A stretch of DNA of 64,000 nt, taken from assembly GCA_963674955.2 (NCBI GenBank), contig CAXXKR010000004.1, forward strand, positions 1,240,001 to 1,304,000. Reading direction: 5' to 3'. The first letter of the stretch is position 1. Every line of letters starts with the position of its first letter. The translations under genes were made by a program, and so were the position numbers. The stretch comes from G963674955 sp963674955 (GTDB lineage: Bacteria; Desulfobacterota; Desulfovibrionia; Desulfovibrionales; Desulfovibrionaceae). The notes beneath the pieces were generated by a model that did not search any database, was not told the DNA's origin, and saw only the letters and a program-made list of their open reading frames with translations. Of this stretch, positions 40,792 through 49,831 are shown piece by piece.

Positions 40792-42354
40792 ATGAACCAA
40801 GACGCGGAAAAAAGCTCTCAGGAACAAGGCCAGCCGAAACTCAGCAGGGCACAGAGAATAGTCGCATATCTGGACAAGCTGACAAGTCTCAAGGAACGCT
40901 CCTCGCTCAGGGAGGTCCTGGAAAAGGAACTTCTGCTGGAATTCGTGAAAACCAACAGGGGAAACATAAACGAATTTCCCCTGCTCAAGTCGCAGCAACA
41001 AACCGTCATTAATCTCATCTGTATGCGCTCGGAGCATCCAGCCTACGACTATGTGCGCAAGCTGACCGGAAAATTCGTCACCCTCCTCGGACGCTACGCC
41101 AAAGTGAAGGGCGGCAAGGACGCGGAGCTCATCGCGGACCTGGAAAGACGGCTTATCAATACCGAGACACAGATCATCCGTTGCGTGCAGGGCATCATTT
41201 ACGCAATGGCCCTCATCGCAGACAACTTCGAGGAGCTGGTTCTCAGATATTTCGGGAAGGCCTCCCTTGGAGAGTACAACGCGCTGGTGGAGAAACACCC
41301 CATCAACCATACTTTCTGGACCGCCTTTCACGAAAGCTTCATTGCCAAGCATACTGAAAAGGCCTTTGGCGAAATCGTCTTCAGGAAAAAGTTCACATTG
41401 GGCAAGGACGGCAACATGCTGACCATCCTCTTCCCCTTTGACGAAGTCCTTTCGGGGCTGGACAGGGAGACAGGGGAAATCGAGAAGACCCGGGCACAGA
41501 ACTCCTACGCTGAATCAGTCGACAAGCAAGAATTCGCCAAAGTCATCAAGACGGTCAAAGGCTGTCTGCTCCAGGGGTTGAACTTCATACCCGGAGGCCA
41601 GTTGCCCGAAGAGGAGTTGGATGTGGTCTCGCGCATCGCCTGCATCGACCCCTCCATCATGGAATTCATCGAAAGCTACCATAAAGCCTATGAAAATGTT
41701 GAAAAAAGCCAGGGCAAGGATTCCGAATGCACCATCGAGGAGTCTGAAAATTTCCGCCAGGAACTGAAATTCATCACCTCCCAGATCGTGGCCTCAGGCG
41801 TGGGCTCCATCATCGCCATCGACGAAACCAAGAAAGGGCTCCTTTTCGCAATGACCGAGCTGAACAAGGATGAAGCCGAGGTTCTTAAGAATCTCATAGG
41901 CTACTTCGACCTGCACGCCCTGGAAAAAACGGTTCTGTTCCTGCTGGAATCGAGCTTTGTGGGACTGCTGCGAAAAAAAGGCGCTGAAGAAGGGGCAAAG
42001 CTGACAGTGCGCGCCCAAAGGGCCAGGCGGGCGAAACTTGAAGATGTGAAGGCCCTGTATTCCATGAACATGAACAAAATCCGCCAGAAAAAAATCTGGG
42101 CCACCGACGGTTCCCGGCCCGACACACTGCTGTTCAGGACCAGGGACGCCAACCAGCTTTCAGCCCTGATGAACATCTTGCAGCTTGAAGACGAGTTGAG
42201 CGGCAAGATATCCAAACTCTGGCGCCAGGGAACCGACAGGGTGGACATCACCCTGCTTGTCAACCTCAAGCTGCTGGCCAAGACCACGACCAACCTCAAG
42301 GCCAAGCTCAACGAAATTCTGGCCCGCTACGACATCGTCAAGCTGAAAAACTAA
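40792..42354 (+). CDS. Large cytoplasmic protein of unknown function
   Basis: A 520-residue soluble, mostly alpha-helical protein with many charged residues and no signal peptide or transmembrane segment. No motif could be tied to a known family. Distinct parts are an N-terminal helical region (LSRAQRIVAYLDKLTSLKER), a middle region around FIPGGQLPEEELDVVSRI, an Arg/Lys-rich stretch (VRAQRARRAKLEDVKALY) near residue 410, and a Leu-rich end. It lies 43 bp after the HD-domain gene and could be in the same transcript. Composition matches the host, so recent transfer is not indicated. Confidence 0.65.
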   Translation: MNQDAEKSSQEQGQPKLSRAQRIVAYLDKLTSLKERSSLREVLEKELLLEFVKTNRGNINEFPLLKSQQQTVINLICMRSEHPAYDYVRKLTGKFVTLLGRYAKVKGGKDAELIADLERRLINTETQIIRCVQGIIYAMALIADNFEELVLRYFGKASLGEYNALVEKHPINHTFWTAFHESFIAKHTEKAFGEIVFRKKFTLGKDGNMLTILFPFDEVLSGLDRETGEIEKTRAQNSYAESVDKQEFAKVIKTVKGCLLQGLNFIPGGQLPEEELDVVSRIACIDPSIMEFIESYHKAYENVEKSQGKDSECTIEESENFRQELKFITSQIVASGVGSIIAIDETKKGLLFAMTELNKDEAEVLKNLIGYFDLHALEKTVLFLLESSFVGLLRKKGAEEGAKLTVRAQRARRAKLEDVKALYSMNMNKIRQKKIWATDGSRPDTLLFRTRDANQLSALMNILQLEDELSGKISKLWRQGTDRVDITLLVNLKLLAKTTTNLKAKLNEILARYDIVKLKN

Positions 42355-42357
42355 AAA

Positions 42358-43227
42358 TCAGACAAAGACGATGGTCTTGTTCCCGTCCACTATGACCCTG
42401 TCCTCCAGGTGCCAGCGAACCGCCCTGGCCAATACCTGCCGCTCAATGTCGCGGCCCAGTATCTTCAGTTCGTCCACCGTGCTGCGGTGGGACACGCGAA
42501 TGACATCCTGTTCAATTATCGGCCCCTGATCCAGTTTCTCAGTGACGTAATGGGCAGTGGCGCCTATGAGCTTGACGCCGCGCTCCGCGGCCCTGCGGTA
42601 AGGATCGGCGCCCTTGAACGCAGGAAGAAACGAATGGTGAATATTGATGATGCCGCCAGGAACCGCCGCGACGAAATCCCCGGACAGAATTTGCATGTAA
42701 CGGGCCAGGATGACCAAATCCACCTGGCCGTCGAACAGGCCCAGTATTTCGGCCTCGGCTTCCTTTTTCCCGCCCTTTTCCACGGGCACGTGATGATAGG
42801 CCACGCCAAATCCTTCCACCTCCCGCCTGAGATCGGGATGATTGCTGACAACCATCCTGATGTCCATATGCAATTCGGAACGCTTCCAGCGCCAGAGAAG
42901 GTCCATGAGCGCATGATCATGCCTAGAAACCAGGACGGCCACGCGCTTCCTCACGCTGGCCGGATTCATGCTCCAGGACATCCGGAATTCCCGCCCCGGT
43001 CCATCCTGAAAATCCCTCCTTATCTTCTCCAGGCTGTCCTTCAGGCAGGACAGGCAGAATTCGAGGCGCATGAAGAAAATGCCGCCCCAGGGATCGGACG
43101 AATGCTGGTCCGAATGAATGATGTTGGCTCCTCTGGAAAAGAGAAAGTTGGAAACAGCGGCCACGATCCCCGGTTTGTCGGGACAGGTAATGAGCAATCT
43201 GGCGGTTGTGCCGTTTGTAGGTTCCAT
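42358..43227 (-). CDS. purU: Formyltetrahydrofolate deformylase
   Basis: A 289-residue PurU. The N-terminal ACT-like domain (RLLITCPDKPGIVAAVSNFLFSRGANI) is followed by a formyltransferase-fold catalytic domain: VAVLVSRHDHALMDLLWRW, LARYMQILSGDF, IINIHHSFLPAFKGADPY with the catalytic Asn-x-His and HHS, and IGATAHYVTEKLDQGPII. It hydrolyses 10-formyl-tetrahydrofolate to formate and tetrahydrofolate, balancing one-carbon units. The gene is a single unit facing the unknown 520-residue gene's end with a 3-bp gap. Confidence 0.94.
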   Translation of the reverse strand: MEPTNGTTARLLITCPDKPGIVAAVSNFLFSRGANIIHSDQHSSDPWGGIFFMRLEFCLSCLKDSLEKIRRDFQDGPGREFRMSWSMNPASVRKRVAVLVSRHDHALMDLLWRWKRSELHMDIRMVVSNHPDLRREVEGFGVAYHHVPVEKGGKKEAEAEILGLFDGQVDLVILARYMQILSGDFVAAVPGGIINIHHSFLPAFKGADPYRRAAERGVKLIGATAHYVTEKLDQGPIIEQDVIRVSHRSTVDELKILGRDIERQVLARAVRWHLEDRVIVDGNKTIVFV

Positions 43228-43426
43228 TATATTTTTATCTTCCCATCTATTTGAATTTTAAAATATTCATTTCCGTTTTCCGATCCGGAACTTATGATAA
43301 ACAGGCACACGCTGCGGTTGTCCCCGTCCGGCCAGGGCAAACTCATACCCCAATAGGCCACGAAACAAAAGGGCGGCGCGGCTTCCGGCCCTGATCCATC
43401 CCGCCTGCGGCCGCCTCTACAATCAA

Positions 43427-43455
43427 TTGCGAAGGCCGGTGTTTTTGGCTATTAC
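43427..43455 (+). promoter_or_regulatory. Candidate sigma-70 promoter of gmhA
   Basis: TTGCGA (43427-43432) and TATTAC (43450-43455) are spaced 17 bp and lie about 45 bp upstream of the gmhA start. Confidence 0.45.
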
Positions 43456-43501
43456 AAGGCCAGATCACGCGGCTGAAAGGCTATAACCAACAAGGATGAA
43501 C

Positions 43502-44128
43502 ATGTCCAAAGAAGCCCTGTTCAAAATCAAGCAGCACGCCAAGGCCGGGCTCAAGGTCCGTGAGGAATTCTTCGACGCCAAGGACGAAATTCTGGTGGAT
43601 GTGGCCAGGGCTGCGGCGGTAAGCCTTGCCAAAGGCGGCAAAGTGCTTTTTTGCGGAAACGGCGGCAGTGCGGCGGACAGCCAGCACCTGGCAGCGGAAT
43701 TCGTGAACCGCTTCAAGCTTGAACGCCCCCCGCTGCCGGCCATCGCCCTGACCACCGACACCTCAATCCTCACGGCCATCGGCAACGACTACGGGTTCGA
43801 GCACGTCTTTGAAAAACAGGTCCAGGCCCTGGGCAAACCCGGAGACATTTTCGTGGGCATCTCCACATCAGGAACCAGCGCCAACGTCATGCTGGCCATG
43901 CGCGAAGCCAAAAACCGGGGGTTGGTGACCGTGGGCATGTGCGGAGCGCAGGACAAGGAAATGCTACCGGTCTGCGACCATCTTCTGGCAGTGCCCAGCA
44001 ACGACACGGCCCTGGTGCAGGAAGTGCACATCGCCGCTGGGCATATGCTCTGCCTCATCGTGGACCATTTCCTGTTCGAGGCGGTCATGGAGCTTGACCC
44101 ATACCTAAGCGAAGAAACAAACACATAA
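43502..44128 (+). CDS. gmhA: Sedoheptulose-7-phosphate isomerase (phosphoheptose isomerase)
   Basis: A 208-residue SIS-domain protein of the GmhA group, which makes D-glycero-heptose-7-phosphate for lipopolysaccharide. The signature FCGNGGSAADSQHLAAEFVNRF is intact and is followed by LTTDTSILTAIGNDYGFE, GISTSGTSANVMLAM and QEVHIAAGHMLCLIVD (with the catalytic Glu and His). ATG 43502 was chosen for better spacing to AAGG; ATG 43496 is two codons upstream. A receiver gene follows 15 bp later. Confidence 0.93.
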   Translation: MSKEALFKIKQHAKAGLKVREEFFDAKDEILVDVARAAAVSLAKGGKVLFCGNGGSAADSQHLAAEFVNRFKLERPPLPAIALTTDTSILTAIGNDYGFEHVFEKQVQALGKPGDIFVGISTSGTSANVMLAMREAKNRGLVTVGMCGAQDKEMLPVCDHLLAVPSNDTALVQEVHIAAGHMLCLIVDHFLFEAVMELDPYLSEETNT

Positions 44129-44143
44129 GGCTGTCCCCTCACC

Positions 44144-44539
44144 ATGCGCACACTAATAGTCGAAGACAATCTCGTGAACAGGGAATTCCTGATGGCCGTT
44201 CTTGAAGAACGCGCCCAATGCGTGGCCGTGGAAACAGCCGAGGAAGCCCTTGAACTGGTGGACAAGGCCTGGGAGCAAGGAGAACCCTTCGATCTCGTGT
44301 TCATGGACGTTCTGCTGCCTGGAATGGACGGGCTGCAAGCCCTGGAACGGATCAGGACCAAAGAAAACATCCTTGGCCTGGACGATGCGGGACGAATCAA
44401 GGTCATAGTGACCACGGCCCTGGACGACGATCTGGACACGGCGCAACCGCTTTTCGACGGCGCACATTCGTCCTATGTGGCCAAACCCCTGACCATAGAC
44501 AAGATATCAAGAGAACTTAAGAATTTTGGCCTGGAATAG
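44144..44539 (+). CDS. Single-domain response regulator receiver protein
   Basis: A 131-residue CheY-like receiver. The acidic pocket is LIVEDNLVNREFLM, the phospho-acceptor Asp is in LVFMDVLLPGMDGLQALERI (about residue 52), and the switch Thr and Lys are in VIVTTALDD and YVAKPLT. A longer loop (KENILGLDDAGRI) precedes the fourth strand. It has no output domain. It follows gmhA by 15 bp, though a link with heptose synthesis is not evident. Confidence 0.9.
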   Translation: MRTLIVEDNLVNREFLMAVLEERAQCVAVETAEEALELVDKAWEQGEPFDLVFMDVLLPGMDGLQALERIRTKENILGLDDAGRIKVIVTTALDDDLDTAQPLFDGAHSSYVAKPLTIDKISRELKNFGLE

Positions 44540-44551
44540 ACCTGGGCCGAA

Positions 44552-44902
44552 TCAGTCGCTTTCCCGCTTAACGCGCACTTCCAGCCCCTTCATGCGCAGG
44601 GTCTCGGCGACCTTTTCCGCCCGCACCTCGGTGGGCAGCGTGGCCAGCACAAGCTGCGCCCTGTCCGTCTCGTCCCAGACCCAAAGATGCTCGGCCAGCA
44701 GTATGCCCTTTCTTTCGACAATCTTGCGCAAGCGCTCCCTCGCGGAATCCCGCAACTCGATTGGCGCAGAGCCGAACCTTTCGCCGCAGGCCATGACCCA
44801 CCAGCCCTTGGAACGGATTTCCCTTGCGAACTCCCTACCGGAATTCTGCCTGACCATTCCCGTAAGCCTGTGGATGCAGCATTCCAATGATGACAAGTCC
44901 AT
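44552..44902 (-). CDS. Protein of unknown function (116 aa)
   Basis: A small soluble protein with a central GKGWWVMACGERFG-like stretch (KGWWVMACGERFGSAPIE) and a charged C-terminal half ending VRVKRESD. It has two Cys near the N-terminus (ECC) and one in MACG. No family was recognised. It faces the receiver gene (convergent) and the start at 44902 has a weak AGGGAATAGC upstream. Confidence 0.5.
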   Translation of the reverse strand: MDLSSLECCIHRLTGMVRQNSGREFAREIRSKGWWVMACGERFGSAPIELRDSARERLRKIVERKGILLAEHLWVWDETDRAQLVLATLPTEVRAEKVAETLRMKGLEVRVKRESD

Positions 44903-44975
44903 ATGCTATTCCCTCAGCCCTTTTCCAAGGTTCAAAGCTTGCATGTGTGACACATAGGAGTGTAGCAAAAAAAAC

Positions 44976-45398
44976 ATGGAAACAAAATCTCTTGACCTGG
45001 GTTTGCAAAAATATTTGAAGGGCGCGTTCATAATTTTCCTGGCCGCGCTTTTCCTCTGGCTGCTCTACAGGGTACCCTATCAGGTTCTGCGCGAGGAACG
45101 GGCCAGGGCAATGGGCGAGACCATGACAAAGGCCCTTGTGCTGGAAAAGATACAGGCCACTTCAAACCCCAAGGACACAGGCGGTACGCGCTACGGCCTG
45201 ATCTACCGCTACGTGGACTCGGACGGATTTCAGCACACCCGCCAGGGCAGCTTTCCTAAAGAACTATGGACCAGCGTTCAGCCGGGAGACGAGATCGACG
45301 TGCTGTACGCCAAGGGGGACTCGACCCTGTCCAGGGCCTTGGACGAGATCGAGGCCCCGTTCCAGGTCTGGATAAGGGGAATAACCCGTAGCGACTAA
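44976..45398 (+). CDS. Membrane-anchored DUF3592-like protein
   Basis: A 140-residue protein with one N-terminal hydrophobic helix (GAFIIFLAALFLWLLYRVPY) and a soluble beta-rich domain (YGLIYRYVDSDGFQHTRQGSFPKELW, then VQPGDEIDVLYAKGD) that resembles DUF3592 proteins. The domain would lie outside or inside the inner membrane; topology is not certain. The function of the family is unknown. Its stop overlaps the end of the convergent permease gene by 4 bp. Confidence 0.6.
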   Translation: METKSLDLGLQKYLKGAFIIFLAALFLWLLYRVPYQVLREERARAMGETMTKALVLEKIQATSNPKDTGGTRYGLIYRYVDSDGFQHTRQGSFPKELWTSVQPGDEIDVLYAKGDSTLSRALDEIEAPFQVWIRGITRSD

Positions 45399-46213
45399 CC
45401 CTCTGCCGCCCTTGTCCTTTTGTCGGGCAAAAGAAAGGACAGGAAAAAGGCGCAGGCCGCCACGGCGATGATCGTCGCCCCAGACGATATGTCCAGCAGA
45501 TAGGAAAACCACAGTCCCAGGATGCTGAAAATCATGCTCAGCAGGCAGGACAGGATCATCATCCTGCCCAGCGACAGGGAACGCCTCTCGGCGATAAAGG
45601 GCGGAATGGTCAAAAGGGCGATGACCAGTATCAGGCCCACCACCCTGATTATCATGACCACGCAAAGGGCGATCATGCCCACCAGAAGAAAATAGAGAAA
45701 AGTCACCGGCACGCCCCTGGAACGCGCGAACTCCTCGTCCAGGGACATGGCCAGAAAACCGCGATAGCAGGCCAGAACCACGATGACCACAGCCGCGCCG
45801 AGAAAGGCCATGAACCAGATATCCCGACCGGGCACGGCCATTATGCTTCCGAAAAGATAACTCATCAGGTCCACGTTGTAGCCCGGCGTCAGGTCCAGGA
45901 GAATTATGCCCAGGGCCATGCCCGAGGCCCACATGACCCCTATTACCGTATCGGCGCGCTCCCGAACGCGCAGGGTCACCCAGGCCATGACCAGGGCGGA
46001 CAGCACGGCGAAAAGCGCTGTTACGGGCAAGACCGGCAGTCCGAGCATAAAGGCCAGCCCCACCCCGCCGTAGGAGGCGTGGGCCACGCCGCCGGACAGG
46101 AAAACCAGCCTGTTGACCACAACCAGACTGCCCACCAGGCCGCAGACCAGACTAGCCAGGATGCCAGCCATGAGCGCGTTCTGCATGAACTCCATGTGCA
46201 GGGCTTCAAACAT
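45395..46213 (-). CDS. znuB: Zinc/manganese ABC transporter permease (ZnuB-like)
   Basis: A 272-residue ABC-3-family permease with eight or so membrane spans. Landmarks are NRLVFLSGGVAHASYGGVGLAF near the N-terminus, LTPGYNVDLMSYLFGSIMAV in the middle, and RVVGLILVIALLTIPP near the C-terminus, the coupling region of metal permeases. With the ATPase at 46736 it forms a transporter for Zn(II) or Mn(II); the binding protein gene is not in this window. It is 3 bp after the glyoxalase-fold gene, within the same operon. Confidence 0.9.
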   Translation of the reverse strand: MFEALHMEFMQNALMAGILASLVCGLVGSLVVVNRLVFLSGGVAHASYGGVGLAFMLGLPVLPVTALFAVLSALVMAWVTLRVRERADTVIGVMWASGMALGIILLDLTPGYNVDLMSYLFGSIMAVPGRDIWFMAFLGAAVVIVVLACYRGFLAMSLDEEFARSRGVPVTFLYFLLVGMIALCVVMIIRVVGLILVIALLTIPPFIAERRSLSLGRMMILSCLLSMIFSILGLWFSYLLDISSGATIIAVAACAFFLSFLLPDKRTRAAEG

Positions 46214-46216
46214 TCA

Positions 46217-46717
46217 TCATCCCTTGTCGGTTTGGCCGTCGGCGACCTTGTTCACAAATTCCGCAGGCATGAGAATCCTTTTCGCAACCTGTTCACGGCT
46301 CATGCCCTGATCAAGAAAACGCTTGGCCACCACGTCCATGGGTTCGCCCACCTCCACGATGTGCCCGTCCGGGTCGTGGACGCGAAAACCCCGCTGTCCC
46401 CAGGGATGCTCGTGCACTTCGTGTATGAACTCCACGCCCGCCTTTTTCAGATCCTCCTGGGCCTTTTCAAGCTCCCTGCTCTCGAAATAGAACTCGAACC
46501 CGCCGGGAGCGAACTTGCGATCCCGGTCCGATACCTGGCCGTAGATGACGCCCTTGGCGTGCTCGGCATCCCAAAGGGCGAAGCCCCCTTCAAACGCTAC
46601 ATAGTCATCGCCGACATTCATTACGGCCTTTTGCCCGAAAATCCTCTCGTAGAATTCCCGCGAAACAGAAACGTCCTTCACAAATACCGCCGGAGAATGA
46701 AACTTGATTTCAGCCAT
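46217..46717 (-). CDS. VOC-fold (glyoxalase/bleomycin-resistance) protein
   Basis: A 166-residue protein with two paired beta-alpha-beta-beta-beta modules: FHSPAVFVKDVSVSREFYERIFG, then GGFEFYFESRELEKAQEDLKKAGVEFIHEVHEHPWGQRGFRVHDPDGHIVEVGE, where the usual metal-ligand positions are His and Glu. A C-terminal helical tail of about 40 residues follows. VOC proteins bind metals and act on small molecules; none of the known substrates can be assigned. It sits between the ATPase and permease genes of a metal ABC transporter, an unusual place for such a protein. Confidence 0.85.
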   Translation of the reverse strand: MAEIKFHSPAVFVKDVSVSREFYERIFGQKAVMNVGDDYVAFEGGFALWDAEHAKGVIYGQVSDRDRKFAPGGFEFYFESRELEKAQEDLKKAGVEFIHEVHEHPWGQRGFRVHDPDGHIVEVGEPMDVVAKRFLDQGMSREQVAKRILMPAEFVNKVADGQTDKG

Positions 46718-46735
46718 GCCGCCTCCATATATGTG

Positions 46736-47530
46736 TCATTTCTCGCCTTCGCCCTCATGATGTTCAAGCACCCTGTGCGGAATATTTCCGTGGGTCACCA
46801 GCTCCACAGGGCAGGCTTCGTCGTAGCCGAAACTGCTCCTGAACATCTCCTCGGTCATTTCCGGGGCCGCGTGGAAGTGAAGAGACCTGTTCACGCAGGC
46901 AATGGACTTGACTCCGCGCGCCACTGCGGAAATGTCGTGGCTGACCATGACGATGGTGATCCTCTTGTTCAATTCCGCAAGAAGTTCGAAAAGCATGATC
47001 TGGGACGGCGCGTCCACACCGGCGGTGGGTTCGTCCAGAAGCAGAAGTTCCGGGTCCGAGACCAGGGCGCGGGCTATGAATACGCGCTGCCTCTGGCCGC
47101 CGGAAAGATTGGGCAAGGGCCTCTGTTCGAAGCCCTCCATGCCCACGCGCTTGAGCATGGCCCGGGCCTTTTCCTCCTGTGCCCTGCCGCCGGAAAAGCC
47201 GCTGATGCCCACGAATCCGGGCTTGACCATGCCCAGCTTGACGGCTTCCAGGACCGTGATGGGAAAGGCGCCTGAAAAACCCGAGGCCTGGGGCAGGTAG
47301 CCTATGCGGCCGCCGGTCGCGCCCGGAGGCCCGCCAAGCACGGTTATCCTGCCGCGCTCGGGCCTGACGATGCCCAGCATGAGCTTGAGCAGGGTGGATT
47401 TTCCGCCGCCGTTGGGGCCCATCACAGCCAGGTACTCGCCTGCCGAGACCTTGAAACTCACGCCGGTCAGCACGGGTGAGCCGTTATAGGAAAAATCCAC
47501 ATTCTCGAATTCTATGATCGCTTTGTCCAA
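46736..47530 (-). CDS. znuC: Zinc/manganese ABC transporter ATPase (ZnuC-like)
   Basis: A 264-residue ABC ATPase. Walker A is GPNGGGKST, the Q-loop is YLPQAS, the signature LSGGQRQRV, Walker B LLLLDEPTAGVD, and the H-loop Val-Ser-His (MVSHD). The start is a TTG at 47530: an AAAGGAG ribosome-binding site sits five bases before it and the homologous region begins there; an ATG further upstream has no such site. A TATAAT-like box (minus strand, 47592-47587) lies about 60 bp upstream. It is the first gene of a three-gene operon with the glyoxalase-fold protein and permease. Confidence 0.92.
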   Translation of the reverse strand: MDKAIIEFENVDFSYNGSPVLTGVSFKVSAGEYLAVMGPNGGGKSTLLKLMLGIVRPERGRITVLGGPPGATGGRIGYLPQASGFSGAFPITVLEAVKLGMVKPGFVGISGFSGGRAQEEKARAMLKRVGMEGFEQRPLPNLSGGQRQRVFIARALVSDPELLLLDEPTAGVDAPSQIMLFELLAELNKRITIVMVSHDISAVARGVKSIACVNRSLHFHAAPEMTEEMFRSSFGYDEACPVELVTHGNIPHRVLEHHEGEGEK

Positions 47531-47663
47531 GTCGGCTCCTTTCGGGACATGGTACAAAAAGATATTTGCCTGTCAATGTCATAGAGATTATAACGGCCCA
47601 CAACAACCACTTGGACCGTCAACCTGAAATCGCAAGACAATCAACGGACACGGACGAAACAAG

Positions 47664-48803
47664 GTGATCAAAAACATTTTCTCGAAGCTCGGCCTGCTTC
47701 TGGCCTCTTTGCTGTTTTGCGCTCTGCTCATGGAGGCCGGAGTGTTCCTGCTCACCCAACTGAACGTCCTGAACATCAACACGCCCAGTTACGACACCTC
47801 CATGCTCCTTTTCAAGCACACGCATATGGTACCCTATGACAGGAACATCGGAAAGTGGCATGTGCCGAACGTCACCAAAAGACACACCAAGGCCTGTTTC
47901 GACGTGGTCTACAGGACCAACTCCTACGGCGCACTGGACCGCGAGCATGAAAAGAAATCCGACAACAAACGGGTAGTGGTCCTCGGCGACTCCTACATGG
48001 TGGGCTGGGGCCTGAACTACAACCAGAGGATGAGCACACTCCTTGAAGAGGCCACAGGAGTCGAACACCTGAACTTCGCCTGCGCCGGACACGACCCGGT
48101 GCAATACCTGCAGGTCTACAAGACAAGGGCCGAAAAATTCGACCACGAGGCCGTGCTCATCGGGCTGTTCCCGGACAACGACCTGACCACGGCCCACGAC
48201 CCGCCGAAACAAGGCGATCTTTGCGACCACCCTTTCTATTCCGGTCGCTACCCCGACTACGTACTGCATCTGCCGAACAAGCTGGTGGACCTGGACAACA
48301 GCATGGACCTGCTCTACTCCAACGCCAAGCGCTTCAGGCTCAAGTCCTTTCTCAAGACCTTCACATACACATACAACGCCATCATCTATGTGGAGCAGCT
48401 CATCAAGGCCGGACAAGCGGCAAAGGACGGACCCAGGCAGATCCAGTCCATCTATTACGACTACGCCCAAAAACAAATCGACCTGCTCAGGTTCATCCTG
48501 GAAGAGATGGCCCAGGAGGCAAAGGGCAAAAAAGTCCTGCTCTTCACCATCCCAAGAGACAGGGACATCTGGAAATTTATGGAGACAGGCGAGGCCCCGA
48601 CCCTGCCCGGCGAGATCGAAAAAATATGCTCAGAGGTTGGTTTCGAGTACCTGGACCTGATGCCGGGATTGCTGGAACTGGACCAGGACTGGGAGAAATT
48701 CATCTTTCCCTGCGACATGCATCTCTCGGCCTACGGCAATGAGGCTGCGGCTGAAATCCTCATGCAGACCCCGTTCTACCGGTCCCTGGATTCAAGGAAA
48801 TAG
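47664..48803 (+). CDS. SGNH/GDSL-type hydrolase with N-terminal membrane anchor
   Basis: A 379-residue protein with one N-terminal hydrophobic segment (LGLLLASLLFCALLMEAGVFLL). Block I is VVLGDSYMVGWGL with the nucleophile Ser; the C-terminal block has CDMHLSAYGNEAAAEIL with the catalytic Asp-x-x-His. This matches SGNH hydrolases of the kind that modify extracellular glycans or act near exopolysaccharide acetylation. The domain would face the periplasm. Translation begins at GTG 47664. It is divergent from the metal transporter operon. Confidence 0.8.
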   Translation: MIKNIFSKLGLLLASLLFCALLMEAGVFLLTQLNVLNINTPSYDTSMLLFKHTHMVPYDRNIGKWHVPNVTKRHTKACFDVVYRTNSYGALDREHEKKSDNKRVVVLGDSYMVGWGLNYNQRMSTLLEEATGVEHLNFACAGHDPVQYLQVYKTRAEKFDHEAVLIGLFPDNDLTTAHDPPKQGDLCDHPFYSGRYPDYVLHLPNKLVDLDNSMDLLYSNAKRFRLKSFLKTFTYTYNAIIYVEQLIKAGQAAKDGPRQIQSIYYDYAQKQIDLLRFILEEMAQEAKGKKVLLFTIPRDRDIWKFMETGEAPTLPGEIEKICSEVGFEYLDLMPGLLELDQDWEKFIFPCDMHLSAYGNEAAAEILMQTPFYRSLDSRK

Positions 48804-48806
48804 GGC

Positions 48807-49778
48807 CTAGCCCCAGGCCACTATCCAGGAGGCCACGGGCAGGGCCAGGGTCGCGGCCAACAGTACATGCCCGGCCTTGGGGCCAAGCGCTCCGCAACGC
48901 CTGACAACAAGCCCCGCCCCCATCCCAAGGGCCAAACCCGCGCCAAAACCGAAAAGATGCGCTCCCAGATCGGTATTTTCGCCGCCGGAGCCAAGGGTCG
49001 CCAGCAGGCCCAGACCGGCGGCCACCGGCACGAACGCCTTCCTGAACCCCAATCCCTCGCCGCTTGCGGCGCGAAGCCCGGCCAAAAGTCCGGCCGCGCC
49101 GAAGACGGCGGTTGAAAAGCCAATGGACAGATGGGAGGCGCCCAAAACCCAGGCGTTGACGAAATTTCCCAGTACGCCCGAAACCACCGTCAGGAACAAA
49201 GCCGGACCCGCACCCAGCCTGCGGCTGGCCAGAGCCAGAAAAACCCCGCCAATGAGCGCATTTCCCAGCACATGGGCCGGATCGGCGTGCAGGGTCAGGG
49301 CGGTAATTGCCCGCCACCACTGGCCGTCCATGATCTTTCCGGCATCGGCCATTCCGTATTCCAGCCAATAGCCCGGATAAAGGCCAAGGGATGCGAAGGT
49401 CTGGTTGTAAAAGGCATAGAAGGCCAGGAGCAGAAGCGCGGTGAAAATGGCTGGCCAGTGATCGCCCTCCATCTCCCTTACCGGCTCGGGCGCGGGGTCG
49501 GCGCGGTTTTCCACGATGTATTGGGAAATCTCGTAGGCTGCCCTGTCCGCGAAACCCGCCGGAACCAGGACACTGGCCGCCTCCCCCTCCCGCCGCACCC
49601 TGTGGGGCACGCGCCTGGACGAAAGAACCAGGGACCATGTCCTGGCCCTGTCGCGATCCAACGGCTCGGATTCGGTGCCCTCTATCTCTTGAACCAGAGG
49701 AGCCACGTCCGCCCAGACCGGGCTGAACATGCGGCGCAGGAAAGCGGGATGGGGTTCTCTAACGGTCATGACGGGCAC
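48807..49778 (-). CDS. Rhomboid-family intramembrane serine protease
   Basis: A 323-residue membrane protein. An N-terminal cytoplasmic domain (about 1-105) precedes the rhomboid core: WWRAITALTLHADPAHVLGNAL, the catalytic Ser in GFSTAVFGAAG, and the catalytic His in DLGAHLFGFGAG. It cleaves transmembrane helices inside the membrane. The start could be ATG 49778 or 49769. It converges on the SGNH hydrolase gene with a 3-bp gap and lies back-to-back with nagZ. Confidence 0.9.
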   Translation of the reverse strand: MPVMTVREPHPAFLRRMFSPVWADVAPLVQEIEGTESEPLDRDRARTWSLVLSSRRVPHRVRREGEAASVLVPAGFADRAAYEISQYIVENRADPAPEPVREMEGDHWPAIFTALLLLAFYAFYNQTFASLGLYPGYWLEYGMADAGKIMDGQWWRAITALTLHADPAHVLGNALIGGVFLALASRRLGAGPALFLTVVSGVLGNFVNAWVLGASHLSIGFSTAVFGAAGLLAGLRAASGEGLGFRKAFVPVAAGLGLLATLGSGGENTDLGAHLFGFGAGLALGMGAGLVVRRCGALGPKAGHVLLAATLALPVASWIVAWG

Positions 49779-49831
49779 GATACAGCCATATGTATTGGCA
49801 AGACAACCGCTTTTCGGTTACTTCTCCAGGC

